Shown piece after piece: positions 24,939-35,082 of a stretch of 55,026 nucleotides of DNA; within the stretch, counting starts at the first letter, position 1, and each line of letters begins with the position of its first letter. This DNA is from Lactobacillus sp. (GTDB lineage: Bacteria; Bacillota; Bacilli; Lactobacillales; Lactobacillaceae): contig JALCDX010000010.1 in assembly GCA_022641965.1 (NCBI GenBank), forward strand, positions 1 to 55,026, in the 5' to 3' direction. A program made the translations under genes and the position numbers. The notes below the pieces were generated by a model, which saw only the letters and a program-made list of their open reading frames with translations, was not told the DNA's origin and made no database searches.

Positions 24939-25875
24939 TATATTCCTTCGTAGCGGCAACAACTTCCGCAAAAATTTCTTTGATTTCAGTCTGGTCTTTA
25001 GCATTAGCGCCCGAAGCTAAGGCATGACCGCCGCCATGATGACGCTGGGCTAATTTATCAATTGCTGGCCCTTTTGAGCGATAGTGTACCCGATAAGTGC
25101 CATCGGGCTGCTCAATAAAGATATTCCAGGCAATAATGTCTTTAATGCGTCCAGGAGTAGAAACAGTGACCGATGCTTCCTCAACTGGAACATGCGCCTT
25201 GTTTAAAATATCAGTTGTCAGCACAGCATAGGCAGCCCCTGATGGATCCAAATGCAAGAAATTCAAAACCAAGTTTTGCAGCCGGGCTTGGGCAAAAGTA
25301 ACCTCACTGATATTGCGGGCAATCTTGTTGATATCAATGCCCAAGCTAGCTAAATGTGCTGCCACTTCAAAAGTATGAGCAGTTGTTTCTGAATACATAA
25401 AACGGCCAGTATCGCCAACGATGCCTGCATATAAAGGCAGAGCAACCTCTTTGGTAATTGGCAGCTTTTCAGCTTGCAGAAAATCATACACTATTTCTGA
25501 AGCTGCTGGTGCTGCTGGATTTACGTATGATAAGTCTGCATACGGGGCAATATCTGGATGATGATCGATTTTTATTAAAATATCGCCCAGGCGATAGCGC
25601 TGATCAGAAATTCGCGGCTGATCTGCACAATCTGTCGTAATGACGGCTGCACCTTGATAAGCCGAATCAGGGATTTGATCCATCGTGTTGATCCAATCCA
25701 AATCGCCAATATCTTCCCCAACGCAGTAAATCTTCTTGTCTGGAAAAGCCAATTTTAGCGAACGAGCAAAACCGGCCTGCGATCCAATTGCATCTGGATC
25801 AGGATGACGGTGACGGTGAAAAATGATCGTTTGATGATCTTTAATTGCTTGAAAAATTGCTTGAAAACTGCTCAT
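24919..25875 (-). CDS. nrnA: DHH/DHHA1 phosphoesterase, NrnA-like nanoRNase/PAP phosphatase
   Basis: 318 aa. Catalytic motifs of the DHH superfamily: RHRHPDPDAIGS near 20-31, TTDCAD near 80, the DHH motif KIDHHPD near 103, and the DHHA1 nucleotide-binding GGGHALASGANAK near 279. NrnA degrades 2-5 nt RNA oligomers and pAp. The order dinB-nrnA-DEAD helicase is common in Firmicutes, and here the gaps are 10 nt before and an overlap after. RNA turnover role of the pair nrnA/helicase is inferred. Confidence 0.9.
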   Translation of the reverse strand: MSSFQAIFQAIKDHQTIIFHRHRHPDPDAIGSQAGFARSLKLAFPDKKIYCVGEDIGDLDWINTMDQIPDSAYQGAAVITTDCADQPRISDQRYRLGDILIKIDHHPDIAPYADLSYVNPAAPAASEIVYDFLQAEKLPITKEVALPLYAGIVGDTGRFMYSETTAHTFEVAAHLASLGIDINKIARNISEVTFAQARLQNLVLNFLHLDPSGAAYAVLTTDILNKAHVPVEEASVTVSTPGRIKDIIAWNIFIEQPDGTYRVHYRSKGPAIDKLAQRHHGGGHALASGANAKDQTEIKEIFAEVVAATKEYSENHAN

Positions 25876-25885
25876 ATTTTTATCC

Positions 25886-26998
25886 TCAAAACAAACTTAA
25901 ATTTTGATTGACGTCTTGTCGCTCAATCAGATTAGCAGCACCCAGACCTAACAAATGCACGCCGCGTTCAATAAAATCCGGCACCTTAGCAATTAAGGCC
26001 TGCCCCGTTCGCACTAATTCTTGCTGCGCTTGGGTTGGATGTGCCAATGCCTGGCTGCGCGTCACTGTTTTAAAATCGCGGTCACGAATCTTTAACGTTA
26101 CCGCCTGTGCACATAAATTCTTGGTCTGCAGCTCTTGACTAATCTGCGCTGAAAAATGCTGCAGCTGTTGATTAACCTGCTCTTTGGTCAGTAGAGGGGG
26201 CACAAAAGTCCGTTCGACGCTGATCGATTTGCTTTGCCGCTTAGCCGTGACTGGCTCATTATCAATGCCGCGGGCATGCAGGGCCATAATATAGCCCGCA
26301 CGGCCAAACTTGTCCATTAGTAGGCGCGGCGCGGCGGCCTGCAAATCGGCACCAGTTTGAATTTGCAATTTAGCTAGCGCCTGTTGGGTAGCCGGACCAA
26401 TGCCGTGAAATTTGCTAATCGGCAGCTGACTCAGAAATTTTTCAGCCTGCCCTGGCCGAATAATGGTTCTTCCAAATGGCTTAGCATAATCCGAACCCAT
26501 CTTGGCAAGGAATTTATTATAACTGATTCCAAAGGAGGCGGTCAATTTCAATTGCCGATAGATCGTCTCCTGCAGCCAAATGGCCTGATGAATGACTGAC
26601 TGCTGGCTTTTACCATGAGTTACATCCAAATAAGCTTCATCCAAAGCCACTGGTTCCATCTGATCCGTTAAAGCATGCATTAGCTCATGCACTTGCCCAG
26701 AATAGTAGCGATATTTTTCAAAATGAGGTGATACAAAAAGAAGCTTGTCATGTGGAACAAGCTTCAATGCTTGATTAGCCGGCATAGCACTGTGCACGCC
26801 ATAGCTGCGAGCAAAGTAGTTGGCCGTAGTCACTACGCCTCGTCCGTGATGCTGGCGAGGATCAGGACTAATAACTAGCGCCAGCTGATGATATTCTGGA
26901 TGATCGATCATTTCAACAGATGCATAAAAGGCATCCATGTCCAAGTGAATAATCTTTCTGTCTGTCCGCTTAGCCGGCAAGAAAAACGGTGCTGACAT
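25886..26998 (-). CDS. dinB: DNA polymerase IV (Y family)
   Basis: 370 aa. Translesion polymerase. Catalytic motifs: HLDMDAFYASVE near 18-29 (first Asp pair), AYLDVT near 120 with the acidic pair, and SFGISYNKFLAKMGSDYAKP near 157-176. The helix-hairpin-helix part IGPATQQALAKL follows near 200. The ATG used overlaps the TGA of zwf (TGATG), showing translational coupling; an in-frame TTG 15 nt upstream has no better ribosome site. The C-terminus ends in a QNLSLF sequence, the typical beta-clamp-binding motif (QxxLxLF). Confidence 0.93.
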   Translation of the reverse strand: MSAPFFLPAKRTDRKIIHLDMDAFYASVEMIDHPEYHQLALVISPDPRQHHGRGVVTTANYFARSYGVHSAMPANQALKLVPHDKLLFVSPHFEKYRYYSGQVHELMHALTDQMEPVALDEAYLDVTHGKSQQSVIHQAIWLQETIYRQLKLTASFGISYNKFLAKMGSDYAKPFGRTIIRPGQAEKFLSQLPISKFHGIGPATQQALAKLQIQTGADLQAAAPRLLMDKFGRAGYIMALHARGIDNEPVTAKRQSKSISVERTFVPPLLTKEQVNQQLQHFSAQISQELQTKNLCAQAVTLKIRDRDFKTVTRSQALAHPTQAQQELVRTGQALIAKVPDFIERGVHLLGLGAANLIERQDVNQNLSLF

Positions 26999-28458
26999 CA
27001 GCGGTAAATCCAATGGTCACTAGCATCTTCAAAAATCTTGTTAGCGGCAGCTGGTCCCATCTTAAATGGTGCATATTGATCCAAATGGTCGATGCCCTTG
27101 TCTTCAGCTAGCCAAGCATCTTCAACGGTATCAATGTATTCCCAGAATTTTTCTAATTCACGCCAATGCGTAAAATTGGTCCGATCTTCAACCAAGACAT
27201 CGTGCAATAGCCGCTCATAGCCATCAGGAACTTTCCGCAAATCTTCATCAGAAAACTGGTACAGCAGGTTTTCTGAGCGCAGGCCTGGTTCAGTGATTTT
27301 TTTGCCATTGATCGTAATATAAAAGCGCATGACTGGGTCAACAATAATCGACAGAGTATTTGATGAAGCCTTGCCGTACAAATTATTCATTGACTGCAAC
27401 ACGATGTCAATCCGCGATTGCTTTTCGCGCAAGCGCTTTCCTGTCCGGAAATAAATTGGGACTTTAGCTAATGGGCCGCCCAAAAATTTGATTTCGCCGG
27501 CCACAAAAGTCTCAGTCAACGATTTTTCATCAACATTTGGTTCTTCCAAATAAGCAAAAGTGCTGCTGCTCTTATCATATTGGCCGCGGGCAAAATTGTG
27601 CGCCACCATGGCAGAACTTGGGAAAATAACGCTATCCCATAAAGCTTGCTTAGCAGCGTGAACTGCGCCGGAAGTCAAGTCAGCTGGTTCAGGCATGGCG
27701 AGCAAAGTAATAATTTGAAAAATGTGATTCTGCACCATGTCACGCAAGGCACCAGCAGTTTCGTAGTAGCCACCGCGCGCTTCAACGCCTAGGCTTTCCG
27801 CCAGGGTTACCTGTGCATTTTTAATGTAGCGGTGATTCCAAATATTTTTAATCAGTGGGTTCGACAACCGCATTGGCAAAATATTTTGAACTAATTCCTT
27901 GCCTAAGTAGTGATCAATTCGGTAAACGTCTTTTTCAGCAAAGGCTTTGCTAATTTGATTATTCAGCTTCTCAGCAGACTTCAAATCACGCCCAAACGGC
28001 TTTTCAATTACTAAACGGTTGAACCCATCCCCAAGCAAGTGCTGCTCGTAAATTTGCTCAGCGATCGTGCCAAAGAAGCGTGGGGCCATAGCTAAGTAAA
28101 AAATACGGTTATGCCCAGCAGCATATTTTTGATCCAAGCGGCTAATTGCTTTTTTCAAAATTTGGTAATGCTCGGGGTTGGTGACATCATGATCCTGGTA
28201 ATAAAAATGCCCGGTAAAAGCTGTTAAATCATGTTCATCTAAATCGGCATCTGGGTTGGCATCGCGAATTGCTTCCACCACCTGTCCGCGCAAGTATTCA
28301 TCAGTCCACGGACGGCGAGCAGTGCCTAAGACCGCAAAATTGCGAGCCAGCAAGCCTTGCTCATATAAATTAAATAGCGCTGGATAAAGTTTGCGGTGAG
28401 CCAAATCGCCAGATCCGCCAAAAATCACCATCACCAGTGGAATGTTTTTTTCAGACAT
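26998..28458 (-). CDS. zwf: Glucose-6-phosphate 1-dehydrogenase
   Basis: 486 aa, standard length. NADP-binding IFGGSGDLAHRKLYPALF near 12-29, RLVIEKPFGRD near 147, and the catalytic RIDHYLGKELVQN near 180-192. First oxidative step of the pentose-phosphate pathway, making NADPH. AAGGAA stands before the ATG; a terminator of the upstream yajC lies between the two. It is first in the operon with dinB, nrnA and the helicase. Confidence 0.95.
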   Translation of the reverse strand: MSEKNIPLVMVIFGGSGDLAHRKLYPALFNLYEQGLLARNFAVLGTARRPWTDEYLRGQVVEAIRDANPDADLDEHDLTAFTGHFYYQDHDVTNPEHYQILKKAISRLDQKYAAGHNRIFYLAMAPRFFGTIAEQIYEQHLLGDGFNRLVIEKPFGRDLKSAEKLNNQISKAFAEKDVYRIDHYLGKELVQNILPMRLSNPLIKNIWNHRYIKNAQVTLAESLGVEARGGYYETAGALRDMVQNHIFQIITLLAMPEPADLTSGAVHAAKQALWDSVIFPSSAMVAHNFARGQYDKSSSTFAYLEEPNVDEKSLTETFVAGEIKFLGGPLAKVPIYFRTGKRLREKQSRIDIVLQSMNNLYGKASSNTLSIIVDPVMRFYITINGKKITEPGLRSENLLYQFSDEDLRKVPDGYERLLHDVLVEDRTNFTHWRELEKFWEYIDTVEDAWLAEDKGIDHLDQYAPFKMGPAAANKIFEDASDHWIYR

Positions 28459-28491
28459 GGATAATGCATTCCTTTCTGCAATCTCTGGGTT

Positions 28492-28522
28492 AAAAAAGAG
28501 GACGTTTTCTGCACGTCCTCTT
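28492..28522 (-). terminator. Terminator after yajC
   Basis: Minus strand AAGAGGACGT / ACGTCCTCTT hairpin with T-run, a few nt past the yajC stop and ahead of zwf. It ends the mutS-to-yajC series. Confidence 0.85.
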
Positions 28523-28524
28523 AA

Positions 28525-28989
28525 TTATTTGTCTTCTTGCTTTTCAGTATCAGCATTTTCAGACTTGGCTTCGTCAGCCTTAGTGTCAGCAGCTTCATCT
28601 GCTTTAGGCTTTTCTTCTGCAGGTTTGCTGTCAGAAGCTTCAGGCTTTGCTTCACTAGCCTTTTCAGCTGCTGGTTTAGCCTCTTCTGCAGGCAAAACCT
28701 GGCGAATAGCACCACTGGCAAAAGTCAAGTAAATGCCATCAGCGTCAAGCACGATCGTATTGTTCTTGTCGTCAACGCGATCAATTTTGCCATGCAAGCC
28801 ATCAATCAAGACAACTCGGTCGCCTTTTTTCAAGTTGGCTACCATTTTCTTGTGTTTTTCTTGTTGTTTCTTTTGCGGGCGGCTAATGCCAAAGTATGAG
28901 AAAAGAAGCAGCAGGATCAGCATCCCGACGATAAAAATAGTGTTGCCGGCGCCGCCAGCCGTATTGCTTGCTAAAAATAATACGTTCAA
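28525..28989 (-). CDS. yajC: YajC family Sec accessory protein with long acidic tail
   Basis: 154 aa. One membrane helix (about 14-32) with the family sequence YFGISRPQKKQQEKHK behind it, then LKKGDRVVLIDGLHGKIDRV near 56-75. From about residue 98 the protein is a Lys/Glu/Ala/Asp-rich low-complexity tail, unusual next to E. coli YajC (110 aa) but seen in lactobacilli. YajC joins SecDF/SecYEG at the membrane. The start is TTG 28989: GAGGTGG lies 5 nt upstream of it, whereas an in-frame ATG at 29007 would place that ribosome site inside the gene. Confidence 0.85.
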   Translation of the reverse strand: MNVLFLASNTAGGAGNTIFIVGMLILLLLFSYFGISRPQKKQQEKHKKMVANLKKGDRVVLIDGLHGKIDRVDDKNNTIVLDADGIYLTFASGAIRQVLPAEEAKPAAEKASEAKPEASDSKPAEEKPKADEAADTKADEAKSENADTEKQEDK

Positions 28990-29057
28990 ATTGTCCACCT
29001 CAATCATTAATAATTACCCTAGTATTATACAAAAAAAAGCTGATATAGAGAAGATTA

Positions 29058-30068
29058 TTACTCGCTTTTCGGCTGCGGAATTCCTAATTGCCGATATGTT
29101 TTAGCCGTGACCATTCTTCCGCGCGGCGTTCTAATCAAAAAACCATTTTGCAGCAAATATGGTTCATAAACTTCTTGAATAGTTTCCATATCTTCGCCAA
29201 TATTAGCTGCAATAGTTTTCAAACCAACTGGACCGCCGCCATACAGCTCGATAATCATCTTGAGCAAATGCCGGTCCGTCTGATCTAGGCCAGCATCATC
29301 AACCTGCAGCTGCGTTAAGGCTGCTTGGGTGGTGGGCAAAGAAATAGCTTGCTCGCCTTTAACTTCCGCAAAATCGCGTACCCGTTTCAACAGCCGGTTG
29401 GCAACCCGTGGCGTCCCCCGTGAACGCCGCGCCAGCTCAGTGGCAGCATCAGGATCGATTTTACTATGGAAAACTTTGCTAGACCGCAAAATAATTTGCC
29501 GCAATTCAGCAAAGTCATAGAATTGCAAATGCTCAATAATGCCAAAACGCTCTCGCAGAGGAGCTGACAATTGACCTGCCCTGGTGGTAGCGCCAATTAA
29601 AGTAAACGGCGGCAGCGGCACGTGGACTGCGTGAGAAGTTTCACCTTCGCCCACGACAATATCAACATAAAAGTCTTCCATGGCCGAATACAGTACTTCT
29701 TCAACTGGTTTGGGCAGACGGTGAATTTCATCAATAAAAAGGACGTCGCCTGGCTTTAGTTCAGTTAGCAGTGCTAATAAATCCCCAGCCTTGGCAATTG
29801 CGGGACCCGAAGAGCTTTTTAAATTAACGCCTAGTTCATTCGCAATGACAAACGCCAAGGTCGTTTTGCCTAAGCCTGGCGGGCCGTAAAGCAAAACATG
29901 GTCTAAAGCCTCGTCCCTTTTTTTCGCGGCAGCAATATAAACCTTCAGTTCATCTTTAACTTGCGTCTGGCCAATATATTCTGCCAGCATCCTGGGGCGC
30001 AAAGTTTGTTCTAATGCTTGTTCAGCTTCATCATTATTCGTTTGATCAACGATACGCTTCTCTGGCAT
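29058..30068 (-). CDS. ruvB: Holliday junction branch-migration ATPase RuvB
   Basis: 336 aa. Walker [11 protein letters not shown] near 61-70, Walker [11 protein letters not shown] near 110, sensor 1 [18 protein letters not shown] near 156-173, arginine-finger and C-terminal winged-helix domain ending [16 protein letters not shown]. It drives branch migration with RuvA. The gap to ruvA is 16 nt, with GAGGTGACGAGGG before the ATG. Downstream yajC follows after a short spacer. Confidence 0.96.
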   Translation of the reverse strand: MPEKRIVDQTNNDEAEQALEQTLRPRMLAEYIGQTQVKDELKVYIAAAKKRDEALDHVLLYGPPGLGKTTLAFVIANELGVNLKSSSGPAIAKAGDLLALLTELKPGDVLFIDEIHRLPKPVEEVLYSAMEDFYVDIVVGEGETSHAVHVPLPPFTLIGATTRAGQLSAPLRERFGIIEHLQFYDFAELRQIILRSSKVFHSKIDPDAATELARRSRGTPRVANRLLKRVRDFAEVKGEQAISLPTTQAALTQLQVDDAGLDQTDRHLLKMIIELYGGGPVGLKTIAANIGEDMETIQEVYEPYLLQNGFLIRTPRGRMVTAKTYRQLGIPQPKSE

Positions 30069-30084
30069 CCCTCGTCACCTCTTT

Positions 30085-30660
30085 TTACTTTTTCAGCAGC
30101 AAAGCCAAGCCTTGTTTAATATAAGCATCTGCGCTCATCGCTGGCAGCTGGCTTAGTTTTGGTTTTAATTTGTCAACTTCTCGTTTGGTATATCCTAAGG
30201 CCAGCAAAGCCAGCAGCGCATCTTCTAATGCTGGCGAGCTCTTCGCAGTTTTTTGCGGGGCAAAGTCTTTCAATTTGCCCTTTAAATCAAGCACAATCTG
30301 CGATGCTGTTTTCTTGCCAATTCCTGGAAAACGCGTCAGGTATTTAACTTGTCCCTCTTCAATCGCTGCTGCTAAAGAAGCAGTATTTTCTGCCGCCATG
30401 ATGGCCAACGCTGATTTAGGCCCAATTCCGCTCACGCTCAGCAGTTTTAAAAACAAGCGCTTATCGGCTTGGCTGGCAAAACCGTATAACCGCATGCCAA
30501 GATTGTCACTGAAGATTTGTTCCACAAAAACTTTGGCCGCTTGCCCAACCTGATAGTTAAGCGGCCGCGGACTAAACAGTTTATAGCCGATGCCATGGAC
30601 GTCCAAAACAATATAAGCCGGCTCAACCAGCGTAATTTTACCCTCAAGATATTCAAACAT
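30085..30660 (-). CDS. ruvA: Holliday junction DNA helicase subunit RuvA
   Basis: 191 aa. N-terminal OB fold ([20 protein letters not shown]), two helix-hairpin-helix motifs [13 protein letters not shown] near 75 and [17 protein letters not shown] near 110, and the C-terminal RuvB-binding domain ([14 protein letters not shown]). It recognises four-way junctions. Part of the repair run mutS-mutL-ruvA-ruvB, with 3 nt between it and mutL. Confidence 0.95.
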   Translation of the reverse strand: MFEYLEGKITLVEPAYIVLDVHGIGYKLFSPRPLNYQVGQAAKVFVEQIFSDNLGMRLYGFASQADKRLFLKLLSVSGIGPKSALAIMAAENTASLAAAIEEGQVKYLTRFPGIGKKTASQIVLDLKGKLKDFAPQKTAKSSPALEDALLALLALGYTKREVDKLKPKLSQLPAMSADAYIKQGLALLLKK

Positions 30661-30663
30661 GTT

Positions 30664-32490
30664 TTATTCCTTTTTAAACATCTGCCCTAGGCGATGCCCC
30701 GAAATTCTAACAATGATTGGGTGCCCATCCGCATCATAGTAAGGATCACTAGCCCCTTGCAAGTCCGCAAGCAACTGCTGATAATCAGCTGAATGAAGGT
30801 CGGCAGTCCTAGTTTCTTTTGTCCGAGCAGCGCGGCTGGCCAGCATTTTTTTCAAAGTCGTTAAATCACGGCCAGCTGCATGCAAATACAGATCAATAAT
30901 TTTTTGCAGGCGCTGCTCATCATTGTCATGCAGCCACAAAGGAATGCTTTGCAAAATGAAAGCATTTTGACCGAAATTCTCTAAAAACAGACCGATCTCC
31001 TGCAGCGGGTCCAAATTTTGCGCCAGCAATTCCGCATCAGTATTAGACAAGGTAATTGTCCACGGCGTCAGCAAGCCTTGTTGGCTCTTTTGCCCAGGCT
31101 GCAGCTGCTGCCATAGACCATCATAAGCCAAACGATGCTGCAAAGCCGTTAAATCAAGCAAATACAGATCATTTTGATTGCTGGCAATCAGATATGAATT
31201 AAGTTTGCCTAAATAAGTCAGATCAGGCAGCTTCGAAACAGCAGCTGTTTCGCTGCCAAACGGCGTTAGCTGCTGCTGAGTTAAAACATTTTGCTGCCAA
31301 CTAGCAGTAGTCAAGTAATGCTGATCAGACCGCGGTTGATTCAGATCAATACTGGCAGGTGATTCAGCAATTGCTGATGGTTGATCAACGCGGTCGTCCA
31401 GGCTAACTGGCCGGGCTGCATCAACTAAGTTTTTATTTAAAGCAAAAGCTAATTGATCAGCCTGTTGACTGCTATTATCAGTTGCCAAAAAGTCTGTTTG
31501 CGGCCCTTTACGGTCAGCCAGCACTTCAGCTACTGCGTCAGTTAAAAGTTTAGCCAGCTGGTTTTCTTTAGACAAACGTACTTCACGTTTGGTCGGGTGC
31601 ACGTTAACATCCACCAGCAAAGGGTCAAGTTTAATATTAACGACGGCAATCGGATAGCGCCGAGCGGACAATTCATTGCCAAAACCAGCCAGTAAAGCTT
31701 GCGTTAATTGATAATTGTGCACATAACGGCCATTCAGCAGAAAAGTAATATACGACCGACTCGAACGCGTATCTGTTAAATCAGAAATCAGTCCGCTAAT
31801 TGCAAAATCTGGACTTGTTCCCCGCAGAGGCAACATGCGCTCAGCCAGTTTAACCCCATAAATTTGTGCACAAGTTTGTCGCAAGTTGCCATTGCCGGCT
31901 GTTTTAAGCAAGGTGCGCTGGCCATTAGTCAAAATGAAGGCGATCTTAGGATAGCCCAAGGCTAGGCGATTGACCACATCCACGATCTTGACAATCTCAG
32001 TTCGCCGCGATTTTAAATACTTGAGCCGGGCCGGGGTATTATAAAACAAATCCGTGACAGTAATTTTTGTACCGACCGGGCTGGCAGCAGGCAAAATCTG
32101 GCTATGCTCACCAGCAGTAAATTCAGCACTTACACCAGTTTTTCCGGTGTTGGTGACAATTTTGACATGACTGACCGCTGCAATCGAAGCTAGCGCTTCA
32201 CCGCGAAAACCTAAGGTCTGAATATGGAACAAGTCGCGTTCAGTCGCGATTTTACTAGTTGCGTGTCTAGTGAACGCCAATTCCAACTGATCAGCTGGAA
32301 TGCCGATGCCATCATCTTGAACCACAATCTGGCCTAAGCCGCCATCAGTAAATGAAATACGGATTTCAGATGCTCCAGCGTCTAGCGAATTTTCACAAAG
32401 TTCTTTAACTACGCTGGCCGGCCGTTCAATAACTTCACCGGCAGCAATTTGGTTGGTTAAATTGGCTGAAAGTTCATGAATTTTTTCCAT
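30664..32490 (-). CDS. mutL: DNA mismatch repair protein MutL
   Basis: 608 aa. N-terminal GHKL ATPase: GEVIERPASVVKELCENSLDAG near 18 (motif I), DDGIGI near 58, GFRGEALASI near 93 and VDVNVHPTKREVR near 292. A long linker (about 340-410) and the dimerising C-terminal domain follow. The nuclease metal motif DQHAAxER of MutL endonucleases is not seen in the expected region, where the protein reads DLTALQHRLAYD; this hints that the domain lacks the usual endonuclease site. One nucleotide separates it from mutS, so they are one transcript. Confidence 0.92.
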   Translation of the reverse strand: MEKIHELSANLTNQIAAGEVIERPASVVKELCENSLDAGASEIRISFTDGGLGQIVVQDDGIGIPADQLELAFTRHATSKIATERDLFHIQTLGFRGEALASIAAVSHVKIVTNTGKTGVSAEFTAGEHSQILPAASPVGTKITVTDLFYNTPARLKYLKSRRTEIVKIVDVVNRLALGYPKIAFILTNGQRTLLKTAGNGNLRQTCAQIYGVKLAERMLPLRGTSPDFAISGLISDLTDTRSSRSYITFLLNGRYVHNYQLTQALLAGFGNELSARRYPIAVVNIKLDPLLVDVNVHPTKREVRLSKENQLAKLLTDAVAEVLADRKGPQTDFLATDNSSQQADQLAFALNKNLVDAARPVSLDDRVDQPSAIAESPASIDLNQPRSDQHYLTTASWQQNVLTQQQLTPFGSETAAVSKLPDLTYLGKLNSYLIASNQNDLYLLDLTALQHRLAYDGLWQQLQPGQKSQQGLLTPWTITLSNTDAELLAQNLDPLQEIGLFLENFGQNAFILQSIPLWLHDNDEQRLQKIIDLYLHAAGRDLTTLKKMLASRAARTKETRTADLHSADYQQLLADLQGASDPYYDADGHPIIVRISGHRLGQMFKKE

Positions 32491-32491
32491 G

Positions 32492-35053
32492 CTACTGCTT
32501 CTTCAATTCTTCTTGCCAGTCATGCACAATGTCCATTACTTGCAACGGCGTTTTATCCGCTAAATACAAAGATTTCAGTTCGTTAATTACATCAGTTTCA
32601 ACCGGATCGGCGGCTGACGTTTGTTCAGCTTGAAACAAATCAAGCTGCTTGCTGGCTGGATCCAAGCTGCCAGCGCCTTGAGCTTCCAGACGCCGCAGCA
32701 TCACAGTTGCTTCGCGCAGGACTTTATGCGGCAAACCCGCCAGTTCTGCCACGTGAATCCCGTAGGACTGATCAGCTGGCCCCGGCATAATTTTGTGCAA
32801 GAAGATCAATTTGCCGTTTTCTTCAGTTGCTCCAACATGAATATTGCGCAAATGGGGCAGTTTATGCTCCAAATCGGTTAATTCATGATAGTGGGTAGCA
32901 AATAAGGTTTTAGCGCCAACTTCATCGTGCAAGTGCTTCACAATCGCACCAGCTAAGGCCATGCCATCATAAGTTGCTGTCCCGCGGCCGATTTCATCAA
33001 AGAGCACTAATGATTTTTTAGTGGCATGCATCAGGGCCTGGTTGGCTTCGCTCATTTCAACCATGAAAGTGCTTTGTCCAGCAATCAGATCATCAGTTGC
33101 CCCAATTCTGGTAAAAATCTTATCAAAGATCGGCAGTGTAGCACTTTTAGCTGGTACAAACGAACCAATCTGCGCCATTACTACGATTAAAGCCAATTGC
33201 CGCATATAGGTGCTCTTACCCGACATATTCGGGCCGGTAATTAAATAAATGGTCGTTTGCTCATCCATCTGCAGGTCATTAGGCACATAGCTGCCAGCTG
33301 GCAGCACTTTCTCAACTACCGCATGCCGACCTTGTTGAATATCAATCTCTTGCTTATCAGTTTGAAAATGCGGCCGACAGTAATTATTTTGTTCAGCTAA
33401 ACTGGCAAAGCCTAATAAAATATCCAGGCGGGCAATTTGCTTAGCCAGTTTCTGCAGGCCGCTAGTGTATTTTTTAACTTGGTCGCGCAATTTAGCAAAC
33501 AAGTCGTACTCCAAGTTAGTTGACTTAGCTTCCGCCTCTAAAATTAAAGCCTCATGCTCTTTCAATTCAGGAGTAATATAGCGCTCCGAGTTGGTTAGAG
33601 TTTGTTTGCGAGTATAGCGGTCAAGGGGAACTTTGTCTTTATTGCCATTAGAAACTTCAATATAGTAGCCAAAGACCTTGTTAAAGCCGACTTTCAAATT
33701 ATTAATACCAGTTCGCTGGCGCTCTTCGGCTTGCATTTTCACCAGCCAATCTTGGCCGTTATGCATTGCGTCGCGATAGCGGTCAAGCTGATTGTCCACC
33801 CCAGCTCTGATCAAGCCGCCTTCGGTAGTTAAAACTGGCGGATCATCAACTAATGTTTGCTTGATTAACTTGGCCACTCCAGTCAGTGGATCGAGGCTGG
33901 CTGCTGTTTGCGCCAAAATCTGATTATTGGCCTTTACCAGCTGCTCTTTAATCTTAGGCACCGCACCCAGCGAATTTGCCAATTGCAGCAGCTGCCGAGC
34001 ATTGATGCTGCCTAAAGCAATCCGGCCGGTTAGTCGTTCTAGATCGTAGACGCCCTTCAACTGATCGCTAATAGCCTCTCGGGCGAAAAAATTGTCCAGC
34101 AGAGCTTGCACAACTGCTTGCCGGCTGATAATTGCCTCTTCTGATAATAATGGGCGCGTAATCCACTGTTTGAGCAAGCGTCCACCCATCGCTGTTTGCG
34201 TTTGATCAAGCAGCCAAAACAACGAGCCCATTTTCTTGCCTGTTTTGGCTGATGCTAATAGTTCCAGATTCGTTTGCGAGGTATGCGAGATTTGCAAGAA
34301 TTCATCAGCTTCATAGGATTGGGCTAGCTGCAGGTGTCCCAGGCTGCGTTTTTGAGTAGTTAATAAATATGCGACTAGCTCTTTCGTAGCCTCCTTTTCA
34401 GCTTGATTGGTCAATTTTTGCACAACAAAAGAAACTTCTGCATGCTTTTCCGTCAGCTTGACTGGTTCTGATACAGTAATTCCAGCCTTGTCAAAAAAGT
34501 CGGTCTGATCATGCGAAAGCGGCGCATGATAAACTACTTCGCGCGTGCGCAAAGACAAAAGTTCATTTTTAACGCTGTCAAAATTTAATAAATGGGTTGC
34601 AAAAACTTCACCCGTTGACAAATCGCTATAAGCTAAGCCAAATTGCCGGCCTGCTTGCACCACGGCAGTTAAATAATTGCTTTCTTTAGCTTGCTGCGGT
34701 CCTTCCTCCATCATGGTGCCGGGAGTTACCAGCTGGACAATACCGCGCTTGACCATACCTTTAGCCTTGCGCGGATCTTCCAGCTGTTCACATAGAGCGA
34801 CTTTGTACCCCTTCTCTACCAAAGTATTGACGTAAGAATTAACCGCCAAATGAGGAACGCCAGCCATTGGAATTGGATTTTTGGTTTTATTAGAGCGATG
34901 GGTTAAAGTCAGTTCAAGAATTTGAGCACCCTTAATCGCATCGTCTTCAAAAAGTTCATAAAAATCCCCAACACGATAGAACAAAAATGCATCTGGGTAT
35001 TGTTCCTTAATTTGATAATATTGTTCCATCATCGGGGTTCGCGCTTGCGCCAT
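32492..35053 (-). CDS. mutS: DNA mismatch repair protein MutS
   Basis: 853 aa, full length. Mismatch-recognition FYRVGDFYELFEDDA near 25-39, connector and lever domains, and the ATPase with Walker A GPNMSGKSTYMRQ near 608-620, STFMVEMSEA near 662 and Walker B LVLFDEIGRGTATYDGMAL near 682-700. AAGGAGG stands before the ATG. A separate promoter is visible at 35083-35110, next to the groEL terminator. Confidence 0.95.
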   Translation of the reverse strand: MAQARTPMMEQYYQIKEQYPDAFLFYRVGDFYELFEDDAIKGAQILELTLTHRSNKTKNPIPMAGVPHLAVNSYVNTLVEKGYKVALCEQLEDPRKAKGMVKRGIVQLVTPGTMMEEGPQQAKESNYLTAVVQAGRQFGLAYSDLSTGEVFATHLLNFDSVKNELLSLRTREVVYHAPLSHDQTDFFDKAGITVSEPVKLTEKHAEVSFVVQKLTNQAEKEATKELVAYLLTTQKRSLGHLQLAQSYEADEFLQISHTSQTNLELLASAKTGKKMGSLFWLLDQTQTAMGGRLLKQWITRPLLSEEAIISRQAVVQALLDNFFAREAISDQLKGVYDLERLTGRIALGSINARQLLQLANSLGAVPKIKEQLVKANNQILAQTAASLDPLTGVAKLIKQTLVDDPPVLTTEGGLIRAGVDNQLDRYRDAMHNGQDWLVKMQAEERQRTGINNLKVGFNKVFGYYIEVSNGNKDKVPLDRYTRKQTLTNSERYITPELKEHEALILEAEAKSTNLEYDLFAKLRDQVKKYTSGLQKLAKQIARLDILLGFASLAEQNNYCRPHFQTDKQEIDIQQGRHAVVEKVLPAGSYVPNDLQMDEQTTIYLITGPNMSGKSTYMRQLALIVVMAQIGSFVPAKSATLPIFDKIFTRIGATDDLIAGQSTFMVEMSEANQALMHATKKSLVLFDEIGRGTATYDGMALAGAIVKHLHDEVGAKTLFATHYHELTDLEHKLPHLRNIHVGATEENGKLIFLHKIMPGPADQSYGIHVAELAGLPHKVLREATVMLRRLEAQGAGSLDPASKQLDLFQAEQTSAADPVETDVINELKSLYLADKTPLQVMDIVHDWQEELKKQ

Positions 35054-35082
35054 CTGGAAATCCTCCTTTTTGCTACCTACTA

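Noticed and set aside
28537-28899. Frames on + in the yajC tail (including 123 aa)
   Set aside because: Produced by the repetitive KAE/D codons of yajC on the opposite strand.
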